Part shown: in pieces, positions 24,081-35,609 of the stretch
Numbering within the stretch: the stretch's first letter is position 1
How the letters are laid out: every line of letters starts with the position of its first letter
DNA from: Pinus tabuliformis
Taxonomy: Eukaryota > Streptophyta > Pinopsida > Pinales > Pinaceae
Assembly: GCA_031772625.1 (NCBI GenBank)
Contig: CM062815.1
Coordinates: 922,104,582 to 922,168,581 of the forward strand
Reading direction: 5' to 3'
DNA: 64,000 nucleotides
Made by a program: the position numbers and the translations under genes
The notes under the pieces: model-generated
Told to the model about the DNA's origin: nothing
The model's input: only the letters and a program-made list of their open reading frames with translations
The model's database searches: none

Positions 24081-27000
24081 TGTTAGCCTCCTGTTGCAAC
24101 AGGTGTTCATCTTTCATGATTGACAATTGAAAGTGCCAAATATGTCATACTTTGCATGCTGCAATGCTCCATATTTCCAAAAGAGGCCAAAGAAGAGGCC
24201 ATGAAAGTGTGCCAGTCTAAATGCCACTGCTGTATTCCAATTTTGATGAGTTAATCTTTTTTGAAGAATTTTTTTTGTTAAGGGAAGGCCAAACAGCTTA
24301 ATCTTGGCCTCCCTAGGTTTCAATTTCTTGTTTTAGAATATAGAGAATCATTATTTGTCCAAACAGCTTAATCTTGGCAGATTTGTAGATAGGTAGAGAA
24401 ACAAAGGAGCCCAACTGCTTAATCTAGGCCCTTGGAAGAAATAAGTGTAGATTTAGATAGGAAGATAGCAAAAAAAGAAAAAATGAATAATCAGGGTCTG
24501 CAAGTCCAAGTGCACCCATGCAAAAAGAAGAAAAAATGCTAGGTAAGTAGGCTATGTAGGTAGTTTTGTGGTTTCAGAATCAAGATATGTGATCCATTTC
24601 ATGTTTTCAAATGTTATATCTATTCAGATCACAAGTGCAAGGCAATTCCCCTTTGGAGGAGCTCAAGCGAGGCATGCTTAACTCCCCCTTCTTCTCATTC
24701 CCCAAATCACTCACTAACATCCCCTTGAGGACCTTGGGATCTGCCCAACCAGTCCTATTATCACTTCATTTTTGTAAAGCACCAAGTCAAGCTTTGACTT
24801 TCTTCACTGAAAAGAAGCCACATTTCTTGTGTAAAAATCATGTCTCCACAGTTCATTCACTCCCTATGTCTAAGTTTCAGCTCACAAACTTAGCCTCCCC
24901 CCTACACTTCACCTCACAAATTCATATTAACTCCTAACTCTATTATCTAGCTCCCTAGATCATTTCCCCATCCCCTATTATACAAAAAAGCTATAAAAAC
25001 TCCCCAAAAATATTAAATAGCCCCTCCCTTTGGCACTATAGCCATATTTCCTAAGTCTGGGAAATGTTGAGTTCATTTGGGGCTTGGCATTAGCCCTTCC
25101 GCGTCCTAACCCGGGTTAATTTGACATTCGGTTAAATTAACAACCACAGTTCCCCCCCCCCACACATAAACTTTACACTATCCTCCGCGCATACATTCCA
25201 TTTGGGATTAATTTGATATTCGATCAAATTAATAACCACCCGCGCCCACTAACAAACCCATAAAACCCGCGTTAACCAAAGTTTTAGCCCCCTTTTTGGC
25301 ATAAATATTGTTTTATATACGCGCGGGCCCCGTCCCTAACTCTCCGCCACCTTGTCTGTCTTATCATCCGTTAGATCTGGCGCGCCCGAGATCTACGGTG
25401 GGCGGGTCTTTTTGTGCCCCGATATGCCGAGGGTTAGCGTCTGGGAGATGGGCGGTTTTCCCGTCGTACTCCCGCCACGCGTCACCCTCCCGGCTGTGGC
25501 GGAGCCCCCTCCTCCGAAAACGCTTCTGCATAAAAGCAGTGTGACAAGAAACTAGATACTGCCCTCCCCTGTGTGACGTCGGCGCCACGTCTCCCCCATG
25601 ACGTCATCATCCTGCGTCGGCCTCCTGCCACCGTGTCCTTGCCACATCACTACCACGTCATCACCTCCACCGTACCACCACGTCACCCGACCGTACTACT
25701 GACGTCACCATGCTGATGTCACCTTGCCACGTCACCGCCGTACTGGGACCCACTGCTGATGTCATCGTCAAAAAGATCAATGCGCGAAATCTGCACAACG
25801 GATGCCCGGAATGAAAAACCGAGGCAGTTTTTGATGCGCGATTAGAAATAGGCCAAAATGGAAAGCCCTTTCATGGCTCGGCCACCAGTAGGCCCAAAAG
25901 TCACAAAGTGACAATAATTTCTTCGTGCAGGATTCAGAAAGGGGCAAAGACAGTTTTTAAAGCAACAGAGGGCCGAGCAACAGCCATAAGAGGTCGATGG
26001 GACAGTTTAAAGAGTATCAGCGGTGAGAAAAGGCGCACATTCAGTGCCAAAGCATATCAAGGAAGCGGCAAAGAGTATCAGTTAAATGTTTTAATGGAAA
26101 TATTTATTCCGAAAGCAGGTGAACATTGAATGGCCTCCAACAAAGTCAAAAAAAATGGTGGAGCTATATCAAGGCTCTCCCATCACAGTTAATTCACCTC
26201 AGAACCACTCAAGAGCATGGATCAAAACCCAAAGCATAGTTATGGCTAAGTGATCAGCACAGAGCCATAAAGACAACATATTAATTCTTTTTGATACAGT
26301 TGCCCCAGCGCAGCTCGAAGATATTTTCTTGCATTTATTTCAGACATATGTTAGGTTAAAGACACTTATTACAGTAGATCTGTCTGAGATCTGATTTTGT
26401 AGATATTTTACTTATAAAACCACCCTAATTTACTGTTTAGAGGGTGGGTTGGTTGTATAGCTCCAAGAGAGACTCACTCTGTATACTTTATGTTTTCATT
26501 AATCAAAGACTGCTCAAAAGCTTGGAGGAATGACTGTTTGCTGTGTGTTTAATGGTTGAAGGATGAATATGGAATTCTTGTGCTGCAACATGACTCAATA
26601 AGTGTTTCCTACCTTTGTTTTCCATTGATATACCATCTAAAATAGCAGAAAGAATGAATAGTTTAGACTTGGTTTAATTGCCCTCTATGCTCAATTTCTG
26701 TTGTTTCTTTATGTTTTCATCTGGATTAGTAATGAATATGAATTCCCTGTGGCTCATATTTCCCCTAATTCACTCATGTTTGACAGTTATCTAGGGATTC
26801 TTCACTGCTCCTAGATAGAGCTCATTCACCTTCCCTCTGTTAAGCTGAACGAGAGATTCTTAACTGCCTCTCATTCCTTAGCCCTCATTCCATCCTTTTA
26901 AGCTTGAATCATTGTTTCATGTGCAGCTAGCTTGCTCCATATCCCTTTCTTGTGACCAAGAAAACGCACCAACAGTCCTACTCCTTGACTCCATGCCCAA

Positions 27001-27243
27001 TGGTTCTAAAACTTTCATGCTATCCCTTCCTCTCTACTTGAAAGCATCATCCTTCCCACCAAAATCAAAACAAAACCCCTTGTACTCAATAACTAGCCTA
27101 AAATCATCATCAACAAAGCTAAATCATAAAGAGAGAGCCCTCTCTGACTGCTGGTAGGCTAGGACCTGAAGTCCAAATATTGGTTTGTGGTTACCTCGGC
27201 CGTATTCCCTTGGGAGTAAAAGGGAACAACCTGAGTGATAACA
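24081..27243 (+). repeat. 3' LTR of element A
   Basis: The LTR is 3163 bp long and collinear with 13868-17047. It keeps more ACGT-core words than the 5' copy (25574-25740), for example the tgacgtcatc at 25599 where the 5' copy has a decayed form. Confidence 0.95.
25570..25770 (+). promoter_or_regulatory. ACGT-core motif cluster in U3 of element A (3' LTR)
   Basis: At least six GACGTC, CACGTC or TGACGTCA words lie in 200 bp. Comparison with 15360-15545 shows CG to TG or CA differences at several of them, as expected from loss of methylated cytosines. Confidence 0.5.
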
Positions 27244-27248
27244 CTTTG

Positions 27249-27475
27249 AAGCTCATTGAGGAGAAGGTTTTTAAAAGGAGAGCAAGATTGTTACAATCTC
27301 TACCACCAAGCTCTACCTCAAATTGCAGTAGAGTCTTCAAGCAAAGCATGTCCCAAGGAGGAGAGCCTGCAAGAATTTCACAGGATGTAAAGGCTTTTAG
27401 GAAGGTTTTTTTGGACATGGTAGAAATGGTGAAAGTTCGCTATGAAGAGAGGAGTACCAAATTGCAAGGTGAAAG
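27249..27475 (+). pseudogene. Element C coding segment between inserts A and B
   Basis: This 227-bp piece of element C lies between the target duplications of A and B. It reads open on the plus strand with a basic helical text including SNCSRVFKQSMSQGG and VFLDMVEMVKVRYEERSTKL. It is read as a part of the gag-like frame of C that was split when B landed. No known domain was recognised in it. Confidence 0.6.
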
Positions 27476-29187
27476 TGTTATCACCCCAAGAAACTCTCCT
27501 AGGTTGTATCTCAGAGATGCTCGGGAACATTACAAACTCAAAAAAATGTTGGAAATGGATGAATGGAAGGAATGATGCATATTCAAGCCAGATAACCACT
27601 CCTACTCTGATTAACCCCAGACATGGGTGAACACCCCCAGACTACAAGGCTTTAGACCACCAATTACTCACAGTTTGATGACTAGGTGAACATGGAGAAT
27701 ACTGATCACACCAAAAGATGCATAAGACCATGTGATGGCTAGCTGCAACCAGTAAATAGGTCCGTAAATATATTTCCTAATGCACAGACAGGATGACAAC
27801 TCTCTGGCACTAAGTGAACAGAAACATGCATAACACATTCAATGATACACACTAGATTCTAACATAAAGGTGGGATGACAGCCCCTTTGATGCCAAACAT
27901 CAAGAGCACATGAAAAATGCATAACAGGCACAGCCTAGAATATAGTAGAAATGGAAAGTGAGCAATTAATGGCAAAAGAAGCTTGTATTAGCTAAAAATG
28001 AAGACCAGACGCTGCAGGTATCACAATAGTTACAGTCTCCAGAAGTTGAACCTTACATCAAAATAACAACCATCAACCCTTATTACATCTTCTTTTTGGG
28101 TATATATAGAGTTTCATTACAAAAATATCCTGTTGTTGTATGCGTGGAGGGGTCATTATGGACCACCAACCACCTTAACTCTTTGATGGAGTCTCTGTTA
28201 CAATCTGTTGCATCAATGAATGAATTTGACATTCTCTGGTGCTTGGTTGTCCTTCCTGAACAGGTGGAGTGTTGTACAGAAGAAGCTCCATAACTGATAA
28301 ATGCTTTAACTGCTCGAGGTTGTCCTTTTCTTCTCAGCCATTCTTCCTTGTTAATTGTAGTTGTTGTAGAATAATTGCACAGGGTACTAGTAGATGGCCG
28401 CCATTGTCCTTCGGAAGCACAGCTCAGTCAAAGGTGGTGAAGACTTCATGGCGAGTGTACGAGTGAGCAGAGGATGAACATCAATCGTTGGATCACAGTG
28501 ATCGATGGCAGGGATTGGTTTGTGGAGGGTATCGGGAGAAAACGGGAGCGAACGTACGAGGGCCGTTGAATCACGAGGTGGGCAGATCCAACGGTGATCG
28601 AGGGTAGAAGCTGCACAGGATTTAATCGGCAGGCACGGGCGAGACAGCAGTAAATGGTATTCCTCACACCGCCTTTCGGAGGTGGGCGGTATTCGTACAT
28701 GGGCTCGCGATCCAATATAACTACGACGCATGGAAGATGGGACCGATGGGAAACCACTTTCCCCGCGAGTTAAAGCGCGGGCATGTTTCGGTGGCGAGAG
28801 GTGCGAATGCCGTCGGATCTCACGGTAAATGATCGGACGGCGGTGGGGTTAAGAGCATGTGTTTATAACTGATGTGACAGGGAAGGACATCGCGGGAAGC
28901 GCTTTTTGCGATGGCGCGTGGCTATATGGGTTTAACACCATTAGCACCCATGGCTATATTGAAAAGGGGCTTTGATGGATTTCGAGGGTTTTAAACGGGG
29001 AAAGGCAAGGTTTAGGAAGGAAAAGAGACAGTGGGGCTAGGGGAGTATAAGGGGAATGAAGAAGGAGAAAGCGGAGGCAATGGGGTGAAAGGGAATAGGC
29101 AACTGACGTGAGCTTTATTTAAGCACAAATAATATGGGCAAGTTGTCTTTGACCCAACAAATGCTGAAATATGTAGCAGAGCTAACA
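27476..29187 (-). repeat. 3' LTR of element B
   Basis: It starts TGTTAGCTCTG at 29187 and ends GGTGATAACA at 27476 on the element strand. The likely TATA box, tatatata, lies near 28100. The purine tract cccagaaggagccag (complement of 29188-29202) precedes it. Confidence 0.95.
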
Positions 29188-29363
29188 CTGGCTCCTTCTG
29201 GGGATGAGATCCTCCCTGTGAGGTCTCAAGAACCTGCAGATCAATGCCTTCCTAATGAAAACAAATTAGCAAAATTCCTATTGTTCCATTGGGCATGGAG
29301 TCTGACTGAACCTATACTAAGACTGATAGAATCAAATATTTACAATTTTAAGGCCAAAAGACC

Positions 29364-30476
29364 TTAAACAACATAAACTTTCAAAAACCACCCATTAACT
29401 GGGCCATCAAAAACTGCCTCTCCTCCCATACTTTTCAGTATGAAGGTGTTGTTCCCTTGAATCTGAGAAATGATAAAAGGCCCTGTCCAAAAAGAATCAA
29501 ACTTCCCATGATTGCCCTTCTTTTCCTTCAATGCATCCCACTTCAGCCCCAAGTCTCCAACCTGAAAATTATTTGTCTTTGTCTTCCTATCAAAAGCATC
29601 CTTGATCTTTTTCTGATGTGCTGCAACCTTTTCAACCAGTTGTTCTCTAATTTGATGTAACTCTGCTAAATCAGTGATCCTTTTTGCCATGTCTTCTTCC
29701 TCATTCTGCTCTTCTTGAAAGAATTTTGCCAGAAGGAGGATTAACTGAATTGGGAATACAGCTTCAGTACCATATACCAGCTTGAAAGGAGAATTCCCTG
29801 TGGATTTCTTAATGGTCACTATGTTAGCCCACAGTGCATACTTGAGCTTAGAATCCCAATTCTTTTTGTTACCCTCCAACAGCTTTTTGATTATCCTTAT
29901 CAGGATTTTGATAGAGGATTCTGCTAGACCATTTCCTTGAGGATAATACGAGACGGAATGAACCAATTTAATACCCATTGAATCACACATTTCCACCAAT
30001 TCTTTTTCCTTGAAGGTTGATGCATTATCTATGACTAATTTATGTGGACAACCAAACCTGGTAAAGATATTTTCAATTAAAAACTTCATGACCACCTTAT
30101 GATCAGCCTTCCTAGTAGGGATTCCTTCAATTCACTTAGTAAAATAATCAGTGGCTACTAATATCCATCTGTGCTGGCCACTAGAATGTGGATTTATTTC
30201 TCTAATGAAATCCAAGCCCCACTGCTGAAAAGGTCCTTTTGCATGTATTGTTTTTAAGGGCAGGGACTTCAATTGCTGCTTTCCTTCAAATCTCTGGCAT
30301 CTGTCACAAGATTTAACAAATGAAAATACATCAGAAAACAAAGTGGGCCAATAGTACCCAGCTCTAAGGATTTTATGAGTTGTAGTCTTCCAATAATGGT
30401 GTCCTCCACACATGCTGGAATGAAACTGCTGCATAACTTCTATTGACTGTTCTTTGTCCAGACACCTCAAAAGCAC
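29364..30476 (-). pseudogene. Element B integrase
   Basis: The HHCC domain reads FHSSMCGGHHYWKTTTHKIL and CDRCQRFEGKQQLK. The core contains GLDFIREINPHSSGQHRWIL, LVIDNASTF and NGLAESSIKILIRIIKKLL. The end reads FDSFWTGPFIISQIQGN and GPVNGWFLKVY. It is close to element A integrase and lacks a chromodomain. A small number of breaks is present. Confidence 0.92.
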
Positions 30477-30491
30477 CCTAGATGGATCCCT

Positions 30492-32224
30492 CTAGTAGAG
30501 CAGATTTTCATGGATACAATATTTTGCTGCCCTAAATTTTATACTTCTGGATTGACTTGTGCTTAAGCCCCGAGGGATTTCTAGCTTCAGCAAGAATTTA
30601 ATTATTTCAGAATACCAATCACAAGAAGCTAGATTCTCTACTACTTGCTGCTTTCTCTCTAGTTCAATTGCTTCCTCTTTTTCATTTGTCTGGCCAATTT
30701 CTACAATTGTACACAGGAGATCAATATCCAATGATATGCAATTTTCTTCAGCTAACAATCTGGCAAGACCCTGACCTCTTACAAGTTTGTTGGGCTTCAG
30801 CTCTATATTAAATTCAATCAACTTTGCAATCCATTTATCCCTTCTTCCATTAGCATCAGGTTGCTTTAAGACATCTTTTGTTGCAGCAGAAGGTACATAT
30901 GCAATTATCTTGGAATGCAAAATGTAAACTCTGAAATCTTTCAAGGATTTGATAAGAGCATATGCTTGTTTTTCAATAATGTCATACCTCAATTCAGTAT
31001 CCCTTAAGCTTTTGCTGAAAAATGCCACCAGATGCTCTGAACCTTCTTCATCTGCTTGCAATAACACTGCTGCAAGGGTGTCATTAGAGGCAAACGAAAA
31101 TATATGGAACTCCTTGCTGTAATCTGGACTTTTTAAAGTGGGAGCCTCCATAATCGCTTTTTTAATAGACTCAAATGATTTTCTTGCTGCATCAGTCCAT
31201 CTGACCTTTGACCCTTTCTTCAACATGGAGGTAATATGCTTCACCAGTTCTATAAAATTTGGTATAAACCTCCTCACAAAATTTATTTTTCCCAGAAAGG
31301 ACTGGATATCTTTCTTTGATCTTGGGACAGACAAAGTCTATATTTCCCTTACTCTTTCTGGGTTAATTCAGACACCTGCAGTAGAAACAATATGTCCCAA
31401 CAACTTGCCTTCTTCTAAAGAAAATTGTGATTTTTTAGGATTGACTGAAATCCCAAACCTTCTGCATTTCAGGAACACCTTCTTCAAATTTTGCAGATGA
31501 TCTTGATGGTTGCTGGAGTATATTGTTATATCATCAAGGTAGATGAGGACAAACTTATCCTTCTCTCCCACAAACGCTATATCCATAGCTCTCTAAAAGG
31601 TTGCTCCAGCATTCATCAATCCAAAAGGCATCTTGGCATACATAAAAGTGCCCCAAGGACTGGTGAATGTAGTCTTCTCTTGGTCATCTGGATGCACAAC
31701 AATCTGATTAAACCCTCAAAATCCGTCCAGGAAAGACATTACTTTGGCTCCTGAGACCTTCTGCAGTAAACGCTCCATCTTGGGTAGAGGGTAGTTGTCT
31801 TTCTTAGAGCATTTGTTTAAGTTTCTGAAATCAACACACAGTCTGATTTCTCCATTTTTCCTCCTCACTACTACTAGGTTGGCTACCCACTTGGAATATC
31901 TAAGAGGGAATATAATCTTGGCAGCCAGCAACTTTTTAATTTCTTTTTCACTCAGAGGAAGAAGCATAGGATTTATTGGTCTCAACTTCTGTTTGAAAGG
32001 AATGGTGTCTTTCTCCAAAGGGATTTTATGTTGAATAATATTTTTATCCTAGGTTTTCAGGTCACTATACTCCCAAGCAAAGACATCAGCAAATTGCTTC
32101 ATTAAACTGCAGTATTCTGAACTTTGTTCAGCAGAAAGGTGAGTGGACAGATTTATGTATCTAGGCTGACCTGGACTCCCTATGTCATGCTTACAAATTG
32201 CAGATTGGTCTTCTTTTTGGGCAG
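30492..32224 (-). pseudogene. Element B reverse transcriptase and RNase H
   Basis: On the minus strand the text includes MKQFADVFAWEYSDLKT, a segment with IRLCVDFRNLNKCSKKDNYP (about 31800-31850), IYLDDITIYSSN with the YLDD active site (about 31530) and NPKKSQFSLEEGKLLGHIV. Classical RNase H follows with FASNDTLAAVLLQADEEGS and YDIIEKQAYALIKSLKDF. Insert G lies just upstream of this region, in the stretch between the extra RNase H and RT. Confidence 0.92.
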
Positions 32225-32229
32225 CCTTG

Positions 32230-32847
32230 TGATCCAGGTGGATGTTGGTGGCCACCCACCTATCCCATCTGGACCCCCACAGCTGTCTCTTTCAGTTTTT
32301 TAGTTTCCTTAATTATAGCACAGTTTACTATTTTTAGCAGTTTTTCGTGTCCTAAACTTCCGGATCCGTTTTGAGGCACTAAATGACGTTTTTTGGGAAA
32401 TCTACCACCAATGATTTTCTTCCTAAAATCGTCTTTTCCGTCGTAGTCCTCGGAGAGATCTTTCCAACGGGCTATCACGTGCATCAAACGGAGATAATAC
32501 GACCAATTCGCGACCCCAGGAAGTTCGCTGTCCAACTCACCCCAACGGGGCCCACAAACTCTTGGTGTTACATCTCCTTGAGTTAGGGTTTTGGTTGTTT
32601 AGGGTTTTCTCTTATTGTTCAATAATAAAAAGGCCCTTGAGCCTCATTGTAAGACATTTCAGAGGCATGTAGCCACCACATCTCTTCTCAGAGATAAGCT
32701 ACCATCGCCCTAGCTGGTTTATTTCCATTTCTGTTTGTAAGCATATTTCAGTATTTTACAGTAATGAAATAAAGTATTATTTCCGCTGCATATCTGTCTT
32801 TATGGTTATCTCTGTATTTTATTGCGTTCCTATTTAAATCCAGATTA
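32230..32847 (+). repeat. Element G LTR 1
   Basis: The LTR is 618 bp long and starts TGATCCAGGTGG. It contains two telomere-box-like words (gttagggtttt and gtttagggtttt, 32582-32610). It differs from LTR 3 at about 8% of sites. Confidence 0.93.
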
Positions 32848-32890
32848 GTGGTATCAAAGCGTTCTACTTTTTTTTTCTGTTTTTCTTTGC

Positions 32891-34900
32891 ATGTCCCCAA
32901 CGAGGTCGAGATATAAGGAGTTAGGGCTTGAACTGGTTGAACCTTTGCAAGACCAGCCTCGCAAATCCCGACGGCCTCCCATGGTGGATGAGAAGAAAGA
33001 CGAGGGGGCAAGAGATCCTATCAAAATCTTGCTCGAAGAAGTGCTCGAGCGGCAAAGGAACGCGATGATGGATAGCTTTGCGCAAATCCTTCAGCAGCTA
33101 CCCAGAGGCGACGCATCTGCTTCCAACAGCTACTCTAGAAATGCCACACCCTTTAAGGTACAAGTCAATTTTGAAATCCCCATCTTCGAGGGTCAAATAG
33201 ATGCAGATGCTGTAGATAAATGGTTAAATCTACTCGATGGGTATTTTTCTGTTCATGAATTTTCAAGTCGGGAAAAGATTGTTTTCGCTCTTCTCAAAGC
33301 AGCCCCCCACGTCAAGGATTGGTGGGAAACCTACTGCGAGCAGAAGGATGAAAGTACAGGCTCACTGTTTTCAGCCGCACCCACTTGGAATGACTTTCGG
33401 GATGCCATCAAGGAGCAGTACTACCCTATCAAAAGCTATAAGGACAAATACATCAAATGGACCACACTACGGCAGGGGCGAAACCAAGATGTGTCGGAGT
33501 TCACAAACATTTTTCATACCCTTCGCACACAATTGGGTATCAAAGATTCTGAGCTGCATTTGGTACTCAAATACCGCGGCTACCTACACAAATACATCTA
33601 GGAAGAGATGGAGTTCTTGAACATCTCCTCACTCGGAACAGCATACCGATACGCTGTCAAAATCGAGCAAAAGTTTAAACAGAAGAAGCGACACTTTGGA
33701 TCTGCAAATCCGAAGCCCAAAGGACAAAGCCAAGGCGGGGTGACCCAAGACAACCCCTCGAAGCTGCAAGAAAAGAACAACACCACAAAGCCGAAGAAGG
33801 ACACAAGAAAGTGGTGTGAGTTCTACGAGAGTCCCACTCATAACACAAGTGAGTGTCGGACCAAGCAGTCGCTGGTGGCTGAGTTGAAGGATTCTGAATC
33901 AGATGCATGTTCCGACACTGAGCCAGAACCTGACAAGGGGAATGGAAAAGGGAAGCAGATCATTGATGCGGAGCCCAACGCCACTATTACCACTGCCAAG
34001 ATCCAGAAAAATGAGCTCGAAGATCTAGAGGAGGGGGAATGGCTTTTTCACTCACAGATGTGGGTGAAGGGTTCGCCGCTGCAATTCATTTTTTACAGTG
34101 GCAGCCAAAAGAACCTCATATCAGCAGAGGTCGTGAAGCAGTTGGGCCTACCAACTACACCACACCCACAGCCGTATAGTATCGGGTGGCTTCATGAAGG
34201 ACGAGATCTCAAAGTTTGCCAGCAGTGCCGCCTTCCCTACAGCATCAAGCCCTTCACAGACGAGGTATTGTGTGATGTTACACCTTTGGATGTTTGTGAC
34301 ATATTATTAGGCCAGCCATACTTGTGGAGGCGACATGTTGTTTATGAGTCAAGGCCTCGTGTTGTCATTATTTCTTTGAATAATTCATTATACAAGATAC
34401 CAGAGGTAGCTCCACCTACTGCCACCTCTTTGATCACTGCTAAGAAAGGCTGCAAGCTCATCTCACAGAGTAGGAAATTTATTTTCTATCTGGTTCGCTC
34501 CCAAAGTAAGGGGAAGATCGTTGCTACATCCATGACCCCTGGGAAGGGTTCCTCCACGCTGCAGCAGCAATAGAGGGATACAGTCATGACAGAACACAGG
34601 AACAACTTCTTCTTACCCATAGGGGTACCACACAAGTTTTAGGTGGGTGACAAAGTTTGGTTACATCTGCAGAGAGAACGCCTTACCAGAACCCATCAGA
34701 AACTCACACCACTTCGACATGGTCCTTACACCAGTAACAAGGCTACGGGAAATAATGCTTTGAAGCACAACATTCCTCCATTCCTTAACTTGCACCGAGT
34801 GTTCAATGTGGACCATCGTCGACCATGCTTCCCACCATTTCTGGACACATAAGAGATTGTAGAACAGCTCACTAGAGACCCAGCTCAGCAGATGCTTCCT
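32891..34900 (+). pseudogene. Element G unit 1: gag, protease-like and integrase tail
   Basis: A methionine at 32891 starts a gag with a basic N-terminus and the Ty3 gag core (IFEGQIDADAVDKWLNLLDG, KDWWETYC, FRDAIKEQYYP, FTNIFHTLRTQLGIKD). A zinc knuckle follows (CEFYESPTHNTSEC, about 33815). A protease-like segment (about 34080-34400) reads FIFYSGSQKNLISAEVVKQL and ILLGQPYLWRRHV. The last part (about 34640-34850) holds GDKVWLHLQRERL and LTPLRHGPYT, the GPY module normally found at the C-terminus of Ty3 integrases. The unit looks like a full-length element shortened by one large internal loss. Confidence 0.85.
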
Positions 34901-34956
34901 CATCTCAGGGAGGAACTCAACGCAATGGGTACCATTGCGTCCTAAGAGGGGAGGAA

Positions 34957-35574
34957 TGATCCAGGTGGATGTCGGTGGACACCCACCTATCCCATTTGGA
35001 CCCCCACAACTGTCTCTTTCAATTTTTCAGTTTCCTTAATTATAGCACAATTTACTATTTTTAGCAGCGTTTTCGGGTCCTAAACTTCCAGAGCCGTTTT
35101 GAGGCACTAAACGACATTTTTTGGGAAATCTATCGCCAGCGATTTTCTGCCTAAATCATCTTTTTTGTCGTAGTCCTCGGAGAGATCTTTCCAACGGGCT
35201 ATCATGTGCGTCAAAGAGAGATAATACGACCAATTCGTGACCCCGAGAAGTTGGCTGTCCAACTCACCCCAACGGGGCCCACAAACTCTTGGTGTTACAT
35301 CTCCTCGGGTTAGGGTTTTGGTTGTTTAGGGTTTTCTCTTATTATTCAATAATAAAAAGGCCCTTGAGCCTCATTGTCAGATAGTTCAGAGGCATGTAGC
35401 CGCCACATCTGTTCTCAAAGATAAGCTACCATCGCCCTAGCTGGTTTATTTCCATTTCTATTTGTAAGCATATTTCAGTATTTTACAGTAATGAAATAAA
35501 GTATTATTTCCGCTGCATATCTGTCTTTATGGTTATCTCTATATTTTATTGTGTTCCTATTTAAATCCGGATCA
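34957..35574 (+). repeat. Element G LTR 2 (shared middle LTR)
   Basis: The LTR is 618 bp long, preceded by the purine tract aagaggggaggaa (34944-34956) and followed by a primer site. It therefore acts as the 3' LTR of unit 1 and the 5' LTR of unit 2. Confidence 0.93.
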
Positions 35575-35609
35575 GTGGTATCAGAGTGGTCTTCTTTTTT
35601 TTTTCTGTT

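Larger units (their letters stand above)
13868..27243 (+). mobile_element. Element A: Tat-like Ty3 retrotransposon, nearly whole
   Basis: LTRs at 13868-17047 and 24081-27243 bracket gag, protease, an extra RNase H, reverse transcriptase, RNase H and integrase in that order. The 5-bp duplication ctttg lies at 13863-13867 and 27244-27248. A 290-bp sample of the LTR pair differs at seven sites (about 2.4%), so A is the youngest layer that can be dated here. The extra archaeal-type RNase H points to the Tat/Ogre branch of non-chromoviral Ty3 elements. It looks almost complete with only a few breaks. It sits inside element C. Confidence 0.95.

Noticed and set aside
23708-24130. Open frame of 140 codons after element A integrase
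   Set aside because: It crosses the LTR boundary at 24081, shows no domain and has no counterpart in element B.
27180-27248. An apparent coding start for the open stretch that continues to 27575
   Set aside because: The first part is LTR of A and the last part is LTR of B. Only 27249-27475 belongs to element C.
28387-28757. Open frames on both strands (and copies near 42417-42845)
   Set aside because: They are LTR sequence of element B, overlapping on opposite strands, with no family resemblance.
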